A stretch of 64,000 bases of DNA. It comes from JBBQVZ01 sp963695975. Lineage in GTDB: Bacteria; Actinomycetota; UBA4738; HRBIN12. Where the stretch lies: assembly GCA_963695975.1 (NCBI GenBank), contig CAVOIB010000012.1, positions 27,480 to 91,479 of the forward strand, in the 5' to 3' direction. The first letter of the stretch is position 1; the number at the start of each line of letters is the position of its first letter. Both the position numbers and the translations under genes were made by a program. The notes beneath the pieces are model-generated. The model worked only from the letters and a program-made list of their open reading frames with translations, made no database searches and was not told the origin of the DNA. Shown piece after piece: positions 1 through 8,197 of this stretch.

Positions 1-558
1 ATCCTCCTCGTATGCGACGAGGTGCAGAGCGGTATGGGGCGCACGGGGAAGATGTGGGCGGTGGAGCACGCCGGCGTCGAGCCAGACATCCTCCTCGCGG
101 GGAAGGGTATCGCGAGCGGCATGCCGCTCGGCGCCATGATCGCCAAGGACTCGAAGATGACGTGGACGATCGGCACGCACGGGTCCACGTACGGCGGGAA
201 CGCGGTCTCGTGCGCGGCAGCGCTGGCGACGATCGACGTGATCCGCGAGGAGCACCTGCTGGAGAACGCATCCAAGGTGGGCGACGTACTGCTCAACGGC
301 CTCCGAGACCTGCAGGAGCGGAACGATCGTATCCGTGAGATCCGCGGGCTCGCCCTGATGATCGGCATCGAGCTCCCGGATCATCACTCGATGGTGGCGG
401 TGGAGCAAGCCGCGTTCCAGAGGGGGCTGCTTGCGCTCGGGTGCGGCGAGAGCACGATCCGGATGTCCCCCCCGCTCGTCTTCCGCGAGGATCAGGCGCG
501 ACTGGCTCTCGAGATCTTCGAAGGTGCGCTCGCGGACGTCGAGACCTCCGGTCCATAG
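1..558 (+). CDS. Class III PLP aminotransferase, C-terminal part (cut by window edge)
   Basis: The open frame runs from base 1 and reads ILLVCDEVQSGMGRTGK, the aspartate-containing motif that contacts the PLP ring in class III aminotransferases; the catalytic lysine is in LLAGKGIASG shortly after. About 185 residues of a roughly 430-residue enzyme are present; the N-terminus lies outside the window. The family moves an amino group from omega-amino acids such as GABA, ornithine or beta-alanine to a 2-oxo acid. Placement before a CoA-transferase pair suggests a catabolic role. Substrate cannot be read from this part. Confidence 0.9.
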   Translation: MLLVCDEVQSGMGRTGKMWAVEHAGVEPDILLAGKGIASGMPLGAMIAKDSKMTWTIGTHGSTYGGNAVSCAAALATIDVIREEHLLENASKVGDVLLNGLRDLQERNDRIREIRGLALMIGIELPDHHSMVAVEQAAFQRGLLALGCGESTIRMSPPLVFREDQARLALEIFEGALADVETSGP

Positions 559-567
559 GAGGTTGCG

Positions 568-945
568 GTGACGCTCTCCGTCGACACGCTGACGATCGAC
601 TGTCACGACCCGAAGCTGCTCGCCGCCTTCTGGTGCGAGGCACTGGGCTATCGGCTGGACGAGATCGACGACGAGGGCGCCGTGATCAAGCCGGCCGGCG
701 GTCCCGGGGGCGCGATGTTGTTCCAGGTCGTCCCCGAGGGCAAGAGCGTCAAGAATCGCCTCCATCTGGACCTGCGCCCGAGCGGCTCGATGGCTGCCGA
801 GGTCGCGCGACTCGAGGAAGCCGGCGCCACCGCGATCACCCGCGTCGACGAGGGCGGCAGCTTCTGGACCGTGATGCTCGACCCCGAGGGCAACGAGTTC
901 TGCGTGCTGCGCGGCCCCGAGGACGGATGGTCGGGTGAGCTCTGA
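568..945 (+). CDS. VOC (glyoxalase/bleomycin-resistance fold) family protein
   Basis: A 125-residue single-domain protein with the VOC pattern: an opening beta strand (TLTIDCHDPKLLAAFWCEAL), a central strand with FQVVPEG, and the closing DPEGNEFCVL typical of one half of the glyoxalase fold. It starts at GTG with AGGAGG seven bases upstream. It overlaps the next gene by 11 bases, so it is translated with the CoA-transferase subunits. VOC proteins are metal-dependent isomerases, dioxygenases or binding proteins; which of these applies is not visible. Confidence 0.85.
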   Translation: MTLSVDTLTIDCHDPKLLAAFWCEALGYRLDEIDDEGAVIKPAGGPGGAMLFQVVPEGKSVKNRLHLDLRPSGSMAAEVARLEEAGATAITRVDEGGSFWTVMLDPEGNEFCVLRGPEDGWSGEL

Positions 946-1858
946 CAAGGTCGCGACCATGCACGACGCCGTCGAGGCGCTGGTGCGGGACGGCGACACC
1001 GTGGCGATCGAGGGATTCACGCACCTGATCTGCTTCGCGGCGGGGCACGAGATCATCCGCCAGCGCCGCCGGGACCTGACGCTCTGCCGTCTGACCCCCG
1101 ACGTGGTCTACGACCAGATGATCGGGGCAGGCGTCGCGTCGAAGCTCGTGTTCTCTTGGCTCGGCAACCCCGGCGTCGGCTCGCTCCACGCGATCAGGCG
1201 GCGGATCGAACACGACGACCCCGCGCCGCTGGAGATCGAGGAGTACTCGCACTTCGGCATGGTCTGCCGGTACGTGGCCGGCGCGTCGAATCTGCCGTTC
1301 TTCCCGATCCGCAGCTACTACGAGTCCGACATCCCGAAGGTGAACCCGAACATCCGCTCGATGGTCTCGCCGTACGAGGACGCGACCGAGATCCACGTGG
1401 TGCCGCCGCTGAGGCCCGACGTCGCGATCGTGCACGCGCAACGCGCCGACGCAAGCGGCGACGCGCAGATCTGGGGGCTGCTCGGCTGCCAGAAAGAGGC
1501 CGCGTTCGCCGCCGATCGCGTGATCGTGGTGTGCGAGGAGATGGTGGAGGAGTCGGTGATCCGCGCCGACCCGAACCGCACCGTGATCCCCGGGGTGATC
1601 GTCGACGCCGTGGTGGAGGAGCCGTTCGCGTGCCATCCGTCGTTCACGCAGGGGTACTACGACCGCGACAACGCGTTCTACCTGCAGTGGGACCGGATCG
1701 CGCGCGACGCTGCCTCGCTCGACGCCTGGCTGGACGAGTGGGTCCACGGCCTGGCGAACCACGCCGAGTACGTGGAGAAGATGGGCGCGGCGCACTGGGA
1801 CGGTCTGCGCCCCCAGCCGGCGATGTCGGGCGAGGTCGATTACGGGAGGTACGCGTGA
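935..1858 (+). CDS. CoA-transferase, alpha subunit (GctA/IpdA-like)
   Basis: 307 residues of the class I (family I) CoA-transferase alpha type, related to glutaconate CoA-transferase GctA and the actinobacterial IpdA. Such subunits pair with a beta subunit to move CoA between carboxylic acids. Recognisable stretches are the N-terminal GDTVAIEGFTH and HAQRADASGDAQIWGLLG. GTG start inside the end of the VOC gene; the stop overlaps the beta subunit start (GTGA). Neighbouring aminotransferases suggest the oxo-acid made by transamination is activated to a CoA ester. The acid itself is not identifiable. Confidence 0.85.
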   Translation: MSSDKVATMHDAVEALVRDGDTVAIEGFTHLICFAAGHEIIRQRRRDLTLCRLTPDVVYDQMIGAGVASKLVFSWLGNPGVGSLHAIRRRIEHDDPAPLEIEEYSHFGMVCRYVAGASNLPFFPIRSYYESDIPKVNPNIRSMVSPYEDATEIHVVPPLRPDVAIVHAQRADASGDAQIWGLLGCQKEAAFAADRVIVVCEEMVEESVIRADPNRTVIPGVIVDAVVEEPFACHPSFTQGYYDRDNAFYLQWDRIARDAASLDAWLDEWVHGLANHAEYVEKMGAAHWDGLRPQPAMSGEVDYGRYA

Positions 1859-2640
1859 GCGACGCGCCGGCCGCCGACCCCGGCTACTCGAAGTCCGAGA
1901 TCATGATCGCCGCGAGCGCTCGGCAGCTGGGCGCGGTAACGAACTGCTTCGTGGGCGTTGGGCTGCCGAACATCGTGTGCAACCTGGCCCAGCGCACGGT
2001 CGCACCGCACCTCCAGCTCGTCTACGAGTCGGGCGTGTTCGGCGCGCGGCCCGAGCGGCTGCCGCTGTCGATCGGTGACCCGACGCTCGTCACGGGCGCC
2101 ACCGCCGTGACGTCGATGTTCGAGCTGTTCGCTTACTACCTACAGGCCGGCCTGATAGACGTGGCGTTCCTGGGCGCCGCGCAGATCGATCGATTCGGGA
2201 ACATCAACACGACCGTGATCGGCGACTACACGAAGCCGAAGGTCCGGCTCCCGGGAAGCGGCGGCGCGTGCGAGATCGCGATCAACGCTCGGCAGGTCAT
2301 GGTGATCATGCGGCAGGGCACGCGGTCGTTCGTGGACACGATCGACTTCCGGACCTCGCCCGGGCACTCAGGCGATCGCGTGCACGACGCCGCGCGGGGC
2401 TGGTGGGGGAGCGGTCCGACGTCCGTCGTCACCGACCTCGGGACCTACGCGTTCGACGAGTCCACGGGTGAGATGACGCTCGCCACGCTGCATCCGCGGG
2501 TCACGCTCGACATGATCCGCCAGAACATGGGATGGGAGCCGCGAGTGGCCGGCGACCTCGCCGAGACCCCGGCTCCATCGACCGAAGAACTCCGGCTGAT
2601 CCGCGAGGAGCTCGACCCCCTCGGCGTCTATACGAAGTAG
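1855..2640 (+). CDS. CoA-transferase, beta subunit with catalytic Glu
   Basis: Start chosen at GTG 1855, overlapping the alpha-subunit stop by four bases and preceded by GGGAGG; the open frame runs further upstream but that part is a shadow of the alpha gene. 261 residues. LVYESGVFG (Glu about residue 58) matches the ESG motif that carries the CoA-thioester-forming glutamate in GctB-type subunits; IpdB, the actinobacterial ring-cleaving relative, lacks this residue as I recall it. This favours a true CoA-transferase over an IpdAB-type hydrolase. GAAQIDRFGNINTT is a further family motif. Confidence 0.87.
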   Translation: MSDAPAADPGYSKSEIMIAASARQLGAVTNCFVGVGLPNIVCNLAQRTVAPHLQLVYESGVFGARPERLPLSIGDPTLVTGATAVTSMFELFAYYLQAGLIDVAFLGAAQIDRFGNINTTVIGDYTKPKVRLPGSGGACEIAINARQVMVIMRQGTRSFVDTIDFRTSPGHSGDRVHDAARGWWGSGPTSVVTDLGTYAFDESTGEMTLATLHPRVTLDMIRQNMGWEPRVAGDLAETPAPSTEELRLIREELDPLGVYTK

Positions 2641-2641
2641 G

Positions 2642-2647
2642 TACCGT
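2642..2647 (+). promoter_or_regulatory. -10-like hexamer TACCGT before a 28-codon ORF
   Basis: TACCGT ends seven bases before an ATG (2655). The same TANNNT-to-start spacing recurs before several other first-in-unit genes in this window, which suggests a leaderless transcript. No clear -35 box. Confidence 0.4.
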
Positions 2648-2654
2648 GTCGCCC

Positions 2655-2741
2655 ATGTTCGAACGCGAACGTCCCACCGGGCTCCGCCACGTGTTCGATG
2701 CGTTCGACGGTCCCCTCACGAAGGACGCTCGCAGCCGGTGA
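2655..2741 (+). CDS. 28-residue upstream ORF, coupled to the next aminotransferase
   Basis: A short reading frame (starts MFERERPTGL, ends KDARSR) fills the gap between the CoA-transferase and the aminotransferase. It has the leaderless spacing to a TACCGT hexamer, and its TGA stop overlaps the GTG start of the next gene in a GTGA arrangement. It may be a translated leader that couples expression of the downstream gene, or a small protein. No family is recognised, and its reality rests on arrangement only. Confidence 0.35.
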   Translation: MFERERPTGLRHVFDAFDGPLTKDARSR

Positions 2742-4048
2742 GCAGCGTCTTCCCGCGGGTGCTGAACCGCACGCTCCCCACCGCCGTCTCGGCGGAGGGC
2801 GCGTGGATCGTGGATGCCGACGGGAAGCGCTACCTGGACGCCGCCGGGGGTGCGATCGTGGTCGGTGTCGGGCACGGCGACCGCGAGCTGATCGATGCCG
2901 CCACGGAGCAGCTGCACAAGACGCAGTACGTGCACGGCACGATGTTCACCACGGAGGCGGTGGATGCCTACGCGGCGGAGGTCGCCGTCAGGTTGCCGAT
3001 GGATGACCCTCGTATCTACCCGGTCTCGGGCGGAAGCGAGGCCGTCGAGACGGCGATCAAGCTGGCGCGCTCATACCACCTTGCTCGGGGCGAGGAGGCA
3101 CGCACGGCCATCGTCGCCCGCCGGAGCTCGTATCACGGGAACACGCTCGGCGCGCTCGACGTGAGTGGGAAGGAGCCGATCCGCAAGCCGTACACGCCGT
3201 GGCTGGGGCGGTTCATGCACGCGCCGGCCGCCTACGAGTACCGGTGCGACAATCCCCAGCATCCGAGCGGGTGCGGCGCCTGGCACGCGGCCGAGCTCGA
3301 GCGGATGATCTCGCTCGCGGGCGCGGAGAACGTGGCGGCGTTCGTGGCGGAGCCCATCGGAGGTGCGACGCTCGGAGCGGCGGTTCCCTCCGGCGATTAC
3401 TGGCCGGCGATCGTGGAGGTCTGCCGCGGACACGGTGTGCTCGTGATCGCCGACGAGGTGATGACCGGCTTCGGCCGCACCGGCCGATGGTTCGGCGTGG
3501 ACCACTGGGGGGTGCGGCCCGACATCATCACGGCGGGCAAGGGAACGACGAGCGGCTACGTCCCGTTCGGCTTCGCGGCCGCGAGCGGCGACGTGTTCGA
3601 GGCCGTGTCCGCGGCCGGGTTCGTCCACGGATTCACCTGGTCGCACAACGCGCTCGGCGCCGCGGTGGGTCGCGCGGTCCTGCACCGGCTGTCGCGTGAC
3701 GGTCTGGTCGAACGGAGCGCCGTGCGCGGAGCGCGCCTCCTCGAGGACCTCCGGTCGGCGCTCGAAGACGTGCCGATCGTGGGCGACGTCCGCGGCCTGG
3801 GCATGATGATCGGCATCGAGCTGGTCCGCGAGCCCGAGACCAAGGAGCCGTTCGCGCGCGCCGATGCCGTGACCGAGCGCGTCGTCGCTGCCGCGAAGGA
3901 GGCCGGGCTCTTGCTCTACTCGAGCACGGGTCACGTGGCGGGCGGCAACGGCGATCTGTTGATGCTGGGTCCGCCGTTCGTGCTGACCGACGAGGACGCG
4001 GCGGTGCTCGTGGAGCGGACCGTGGACGCGATCCGCTCGGTCTCGTGA
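2738..4048 (+). CDS. Class III PLP aminotransferase
   Basis: A complete 436-residue enzyme. PVSGGSEAVETAIKLAR is the PLP-phosphate region, IADEVMTGFGRTGRW the ring-binding aspartate motif, and ITAGKGTTSGYVPFG holds the Schiff-base lysine. The length and overall layout fit the aspartate aminotransferase-family/omega-amino acid group (taurine, GABA, diamine, beta-alanine). GTG start overlaps a 28-codon ORF; stop overlaps the deacetylase start by four bases. An adjacent AcuC/acetylpolyamine-deacetylase-like gene makes an amine or acetylated amine a reasonable substrate guess, not shown. Confidence 0.9.
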   Translation: MSSVFPRVLNRTLPTAVSAEGAWIVDADGKRYLDAAGGAIVVGVGHGDRELIDAATEQLHKTQYVHGTMFTTEAVDAYAAEVAVRLPMDDPRIYPVSGGSEAVETAIKLARSYHLARGEEARTAIVARRSSYHGNTLGALDVSGKEPIRKPYTPWLGRFMHAPAAYEYRCDNPQHPSGCGAWHAAELERMISLAGAENVAAFVAEPIGGATLGAAVPSGDYWPAIVEVCRGHGVLVIADEVMTGFGRTGRWFGVDHWGVRPDIITAGKGTTSGYVPFGFAAASGDVFEAVSAAGFVHGFTWSHNALGAAVGRAVLHRLSRDGLVERSAVRGARLLEDLRSALEDVPIVGDVRGLGMMIGIELVREPETKEPFARADAVTERVVAAAKEAGLLLYSSTGHVAGGNGDLLMLGPPFVLTDEDAAVLVERTVDAIRSVS

Positions 4049-5109
4049 GCGCGAGCGTCGGCCTGATCGAGGTCCCCGAGGCGCGGATCTACGACCACGG
4101 TCCGCTGCACCCGCTTCGGCCGCAGCGCTTCCTGCTGACGTGGAGCCTGATCAGGACGCTGGGACTCGATGCGCTCCCCAACGTGGTGCGCCAGCGGAGC
4201 GAGCCGGCCGACGATGCCACGATCGAGCTGGTGCACGACGCGGCGTTCGTCGAGGCCACCCGCCGCGCCGGGCACGGTGAGGACGGGGACTGGCGGCGGT
4301 TCGGGTACGGGCCCGGCGACAACCCCATCTTCGATCGGATGCATGAGGCCGCTTCCACGGTGGTGGGCGCGTCGATCTCGGCTGCCCGGGCCGTTTGGAC
4401 GGGTCAGGTCGAGCATGCGTTCAACGCGACCGGAGGACTGCACCATGCGATGCCCGATCACGCCTCCGGGTTCTGTGTCTACGACGATCCCGCCGTGGCG
4501 ATCGCCTGGCTGCTGGAGCATGGAGCGGAGCGCGTAGCCTATGTGGACGTCGATGTGCACCACGGTGACGGTCCGCAGTTCATCTTCTACGACGACCCAC
4601 GGGTGCTCACGATCTCGATCCACGAGTTCGCGCCGTGGTTCTTCCCCGGGACGGGCGACGTGACCGAACGCGGAGGCCCTCACGCGGAGGGAACCGCGAT
4701 CAACGTTCCACTCGCGCCCGACACGACCGAGGGCGCCTGGCTCGAGGTGTTCCGCGCTGTGGTCCCGGTGGCCGTGCGTCGATTCGCGCCCGACGTGTTG
4801 GTGACGCAGCTGGGGTGCGACACGCACGTCACGGACCCGCTCGCCGACCTCCGGCTCACCACCAGGGCATACCGCGAGACGGCGAAGGAGCTGCATGCCT
4901 TGGCGCACGAGACCGCGGGCGGGCGGTGGGTCGCGACCGGCGGCGGCGGGTATCAATGGGCGCGGGTCGTGCCTCGGGCGTGGAGCCTCTACTTCGCTGA
5001 GATGGCGGAGGCGGATGTGCCCGACGAACTACCGCTCTCCTGGGTCGAGGAGGCTTCGGGGATGTCGGGATCCCCCGTTCCCCTCACCTTCTCCGAGGAG
5101 GCGTCGTGA
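4045..5109 (+). CDS. AcuC/HDAC-family metal-dependent deacetylase
   Basis: 354 residues of the arginase/deacetylase fold. The catalytic histidine pair is in GGLHHA (about 133-134); the zinc ligands are Asp and His of VDVDVHHGDG (about 170 and 172) and the Asp of GCDTHVTDPL (about 259); GGGGY supplies the transition-state tyrosine. All catalytic residues are present. The N-terminal YDHGPLHPLRPQR resembles AcuC, which removes acetyl groups from acetyl-CoA synthetase, but acetylpolyamine amidohydrolases share the fold. GTG start overlaps the aminotransferase stop, so it is co-translated with it. Confidence 0.85.
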   Translation: MSASVGLIEVPEARIYDHGPLHPLRPQRFLLTWSLIRTLGLDALPNVVRQRSEPADDATIELVHDAAFVEATRRAGHGEDGDWRRFGYGPGDNPIFDRMHEAASTVVGASISAARAVWTGQVEHAFNATGGLHHAMPDHASGFCVYDDPAVAIAWLLEHGAERVAYVDVDVHHGDGPQFIFYDDPRVLTISIHEFAPWFFPGTGDVTERGGPHAEGTAINVPLAPDTTEGAWLEVFRAVVPVAVRRFAPDVLVTQLGCDTHVTDPLADLRLTTRAYRETAKELHALAHETAGGRWVATGGGGYQWARVVPRAWSLYFAEMAEADVPDELPLSWVEEASGMSGSPVPLTFSEEAS

Positions 5110-6521
5110 CTTCGCGAACGAAGCTCATCTGCACCCTCGGCCCCGCGACGAACACGCCGAAGTTCATCCGCGGGTTGGTCACCGCCGGTGGGTCGATCTT
5201 CCGCGTGAACTTCTCTCACGGCACGCCCGAGGATCACGCTCGCGCCGTCGGGTTGGTGCGGGCGGCCGAGGCAGAAGGCGACGGTTCGCTCGCGATCATG
5301 GCCGACCTCCCCGGACCCAAGGTCCGGCTGGGAACGCTGACGCCGGACCCGATGAAGTTCGTTCCGGGACAGTCATTCGCGCTCCGTCCGACGGGAGGCG
5401 GCGACGTCGAGGGATCGGCCACCACGTACCCGGGTCTGGCGGCCGACCTCCGTGTCGGCGACCGCGTGCTGCTCGCGGACGGAGCGGTCGAGCTGACCGT
5501 CACGACGCTCCAGCGGGGCGTGGTCCGGACCGAATGCGTTCGTGGCGGCACCGTCCGATCCGGGCAGGGCGTGAACGTCCCCGCCGAACGCCTGGGCCTG
5601 CCGGCGGTCACGGATCGTGACCGCGAGGGGCTCGTCCGCGCGATGGACCTCGGCGTCGACCTCATCGCTCAATCGTTCGTGCGTGATCCGCAGGACGTGC
5701 TCGAGCTCCGTGCGCTGATGGGGGGCCGCGCGGTCCCGATCGTCGCGAAGATCGAGACGAAGCCGGCGGTGGAGGCGATCGACGCGATCCTCGACGTGAC
5801 CGATATCCTGATGGTCGCGCGGGGAGATCTCGGCGTGGAGCTCCCGATGGAAGAGATCCCGCTGCTTCAGAAGGACCTGTTGCGCGCCGCTCGGCGCGCG
5901 GGCCGGCCCGTGATCGTCGCGACGCAGATGCTCGAGTCCATGATCCGCGCCCCTCGCCCTACGCGCGCCGAGGCGACCGACGTCGCGAACGCCGTCCTCG
6001 ACGGCGCCGACGGCATCATGCTCTCGGGTGAGACGGCGATCGGCCGCTACCCGTTCGAGGCGGCGGCGGCGGCCTCTCGGATCGCCGCGGCCGTGGAGGC
6101 GCGCGGCGAGGAGTACCGTTCGGCACAGCCGCCCTGCCATCACGTGGGAGAGGGCGCCGCGGTGGCCCACGCCGCCGCGGCCGTGGCGTCGGGGGACCGC
6201 GACGTGGTCGCGATCACGTGCTACACGGAGACCGGGCGAACCGCCCGGCTCCTCGCAGCCGAGCGGCCGGCGTGTCCGGTGTACGCGTTCATCCCCGACG
6301 AGCGTGTCAGGCGCGCGAACGCCGTGCTCTGGGGCGTGACCTCGTTGCCGGCGTCCCGGCCCGCGGACACGGACGAGATGATCGCGCTGATGGATGCCGG
6401 TCTCCAGGAACACGGGCTGGCGAAGCCTGGCGACGCGGTCGTGATGGCGGCGGCCTCTCCCGCCGGCAAGTCGACGACGAACATGCTGAAGATCCACCGC
6501 GTGGGCTCACCGGTCCGCTGA
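5106..6521 (+). CDS. pyk: Pyruvate kinase
   Basis: 471 residues, normal for bacterial pyruvate kinase, which makes pyruvate and ATP from phosphoenolpyruvate and ADP in the cytosol. Visible signatures are FRVNFSHG near the N-terminus, KIETKPAVEAID with the catalytic lysine, VARGDLGVELP and ATQMLESMI. The C-terminal allosteric domain is present (ITCYTETGRTARLLA). The GTG start overlaps the deacetylase stop (GTGA), so it is the last gene of this plus-strand run. Confidence 0.97.
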   Translation: MTSRTKLICTLGPATNTPKFIRGLVTAGGSIFRVNFSHGTPEDHARAVGLVRAAEAEGDGSLAIMADLPGPKVRLGTLTPDPMKFVPGQSFALRPTGGGDVEGSATTYPGLAADLRVGDRVLLADGAVELTVTTLQRGVVRTECVRGGTVRSGQGVNVPAERLGLPAVTDRDREGLVRAMDLGVDLIAQSFVRDPQDVLELRALMGGRAVPIVAKIETKPAVEAIDAILDVTDILMVARGDLGVELPMEEIPLLQKDLLRAARRAGRPVIVATQMLESMIRAPRPTRAEATDVANAVLDGADGIMLSGETAIGRYPFEAAAAASRIAAAVEARGEEYRSAQPPCHHVGEGAAVAHAAAAVASGDRDVVAITCYTETGRTARLLAAERPACPVYAFIPDERVRRANAVLWGVTSLPASRPADTDEMIALMDAGLQEHGLAKPGDAVVMAAASPAGKSTTNMLKIHRVGSPVR

Positions 6522-6569
6522 CCTGGCAAGCCCGCGCACCTCGAGGCGCTTCGGCCGCTGTTCCTCGTA

Positions 6570-6588
6570 CTAGTCCATGATGGACTAG
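6570..6588. repeat. 19-bp perfect palindrome at a convergent junction
   Basis: CTAGTCCATGATGGACTAG has 9-bp arms around one central base. It lies between pyk and the opposing DUF2017 gene and overlaps the DUF2017 stop codon. It could act as a short bidirectional terminator stem, though there is no U-tract, or as a protein-binding site. Confidence 0.6.
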
Positions 6589-7064
6589 CCGGTGCCCAAC
6601 GCCCTGACGATCGCGTCGACGAGCCACGTGAGGTAGCTATACAGTGCGAACGCGGACGAGCTCCCGTCGTCCGGCGGGAAGTCCGCTTCGGTCGTTTCCT
6701 CCGTGATGTCCAGGCGCGTGCCCAACACCAGCCGGAGGTCGTTGCACACGCCCAGCCACGCGAGCACGTCGTCTTCGGAGAGCCGCCCGTCGTCGATCGT
6801 TCCTTCCATGCGGTCGAGCGCGGCAAGGCGACCGGCCGTCAGATCGTCCCCGGCAAGACGCTCGTACTCCAGGTTGCGGATCGGGTCGTCGACGTACGCC
6901 GGTGGGTACAGCCTCGCCATGGCCGCGTCGCTCGACGGATCTTCGTGTTCCAGCAACTCGCGCAGCTGCCGGGGAAGGTCGCGGAGCACGTCTCGCTCAC
7001 GTTCTTCCAGTCGGATCTCGAACGTCCCGTTGCGCCCGCGCCGAACGGGACCGCCGCGCGCCAT
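6585..7064 (-). CDS. DUF2017 family protein (clpS neighbour)
   Basis: 159 residues, mostly helical and acidic, with VLRDLPRQLRELLE and the closing YSYLTWLVDAIVRAL that I recognise from DUF2017. In actinobacteria this family sits directly after clpS, as here (3 bases apart); its function is unknown, and a link to the Clp protease N-degron pathway is inferred only from the neighbourhood. The stop codon lies inside a perfect palindrome. Confidence 0.85.
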   Translation of the reverse strand: MARGGPVRRGRNGTFEIRLEERERDVLRDLPRQLRELLEHEDPSSDAAMARLYPPAYVDDPIRNLEYERLAGDDLTAGRLAALDRMEGTIDDGRLSEDDVLAWLGVCNDLRLVLGTRLDITEETTEADFPPDDGSSSAFALYSYLTWLVDAIVRALGTG

Positions 7065-7067
7065 CGG

Positions 7068-7376
7068 TCAGACGTCCTTCTGCATCGTCGCCCACAGGCC
7101 GTGAGCGTGGAGCCGCGAGACGTCGAACTCCGCTTTCTCGCGCGTGCCACTCGACACGACGGCTTTGCCCTTCGTGTGCACGTCCATCATCAGCTTCTCG
7201 GCCTTGGTTCGCGGGTAACCGAAGAGCTTCTGGAAGACCCAGGTCACGTACGACATCAGGTTCACAGGGTCGTTCCACACGATGACGATCCAGGGGATGT
7301 CGGGTTCGGGGACCTCGTCGCCCTCGGTCCGGCCGATCTCGACCGGCGCCGTGATGGTCTCGGCGACGATGCTCAC
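7068..7376 (-). CDS. clpS: ClpS, ATP-dependent Clp protease adaptor
   Basis: Start chosen at GTG 7376, giving 102 residues; the open frame continues upstream but only as a shadow of the SDR gene. WIVIVWNDPVNLMSYVTWVFQKLFG is split here as WIVIVWNDP and MSYVTWVFQKLFG, the ClpS core that binds N-degron residues, followed by HTKGKAVV, the loop near the ClpA/ClpC interface. ClpS hands proteins with destabilising N-termini to ClpC/ClpP. The start overlaps the SDR stop by four bases (GTGA), so the three minus-strand genes are co-translated. Confidence 0.95.
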   Translation of the reverse strand: MSIVAETITAPVEIGRTEGDEVPEPDIPWIVIVWNDPVNLMSYVTWVFQKLFGYPRTKAEKLMMDVHTKGKAVVSSGTREKAEFDVSRLHAHGLWATMQKDV

Positions 7377-8173
7377 CGTTCGTCTCCGGGCGTCCTCGTG
7401 CCTCTCAGACCCATGTCGCGCCCCCGGCGCACGCCCCATCGATACAGCGGCGGTGTCAGGACCCGGAACGCCTGGAGAGGGCCGATCCACCGAGGGATCG
7501 AGAGTTCCGGCGCGATCCCCTCCTGCACGACCCGCACCATCGCCTTCGCGACCCGATCCATCGGCAGCACCAGTCGCGGATCCATGTCCTGCTGGGTGAA
7601 GCTCTCGGTGGCGACGAACCCCGGGTTCACGGACGTGACCAGCACGCCGTGTCGCTCGACCTCGTAGAAGAGCGACTCGGAGAAGGCGACCACGGCGTGC
7701 TTGCTGGCCCCGTACACGGCCGCGCCCGGCGTGGCGAATCGTCCCGCCAACGAAGCCACGTTCACGATGTGGCCACGGCCGCGTTCGATCATGACGGGGA
7801 CGAACGCGCGCGACCCGTACATCACGCCGAGGGCGTTCACGTTCATCACCTTCGCGATCTGCTCGTAGGTGAGGTCGGTGAATCTCCCGCCACCGGGGAT
7901 CCCCGCGTTGTTCACCAGGATGTCGCAGGGACCGAACGCCTCGCTGACGACCGACGGGAGCGACGCGAGCTGTTCGGGATCGGTGACATCGCAATGCACC
8001 GCGAGCGCCGTTCCGCCGGCGCGCTCGATCCGGTCGGCCAGCTCGTCGAGGCGTTCCTTCCGTCGGGCGGCGAGCACGACCTTCGCCCCGCGTTGGGCGA
8101 ACGCCACCGCGACGGCCTCACCGATCCCCGACGATGCTCCGGTGATCACGGCGACGGAACCCTTCAGTTGCAT
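7373..8173 (-). CDS. Short-chain dehydrogenase/reductase
   Basis: 266 residues of the classical SDR type: TGASSGIGEA binds the NAD(P) pyrophosphate, CDVTD contacts adenine, VNNAG stabilises the sheet, and the Ser/Tyr-x-x-x-Lys set is completed by YGASK. An arginine pair after strand two (AARRKER) suggests NADPH preference. It is first in an operon with clpS and DUF2017. The C-terminal tail (WGVRRGRDMGL) may be membrane-associated. Substrate unknown. Confidence 0.92.
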   Translation of the reverse strand: MQLKGSVAVITGASSGIGEAVAVAFAQRGAKVVLAARRKERLDELADRIERAGGTALAVHCDVTDPEQLASLPSVVSEAFGPCDILVNNAGIPGGGRFTDLTYEQIAKVMNVNALGVMYGSRAFVPVMIERGRGHIVNVASLAGRFATPGAAVYGASKHAVVAFSESLFYEVERHGVLVTSVNPGFVATESFTQQDMDPRLVLPMDRVAKAMVRVVQEGIAPELSIPRWIGPLQAFRVLTPPLYRWGVRRGRDMGLRGTRTPGDER

Positions 8174-8183
8174 CGGTCTCCTC

Positions 8184-8189
8184 TACGCT
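8184..8189 (+). promoter_or_regulatory. -10-like TACGCT, leaderless spacing
   Basis: TACGCT lies eight bases before the ATG at 8198. The gap contains no ribosome binding site, fitting a leaderless transcript. Confidence 0.45.
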
Positions 8190-8197
8190 GGGATGCG

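Noticed and set aside
7649..8197. In-frame upstream extension of the 8198 gene to a 466-residue protein
   Set aside because: The first 183 residues are antisense to the SDR gene and low in any recognisable motif; ATG 8198 has a promoter-like hexamer at the right distance.
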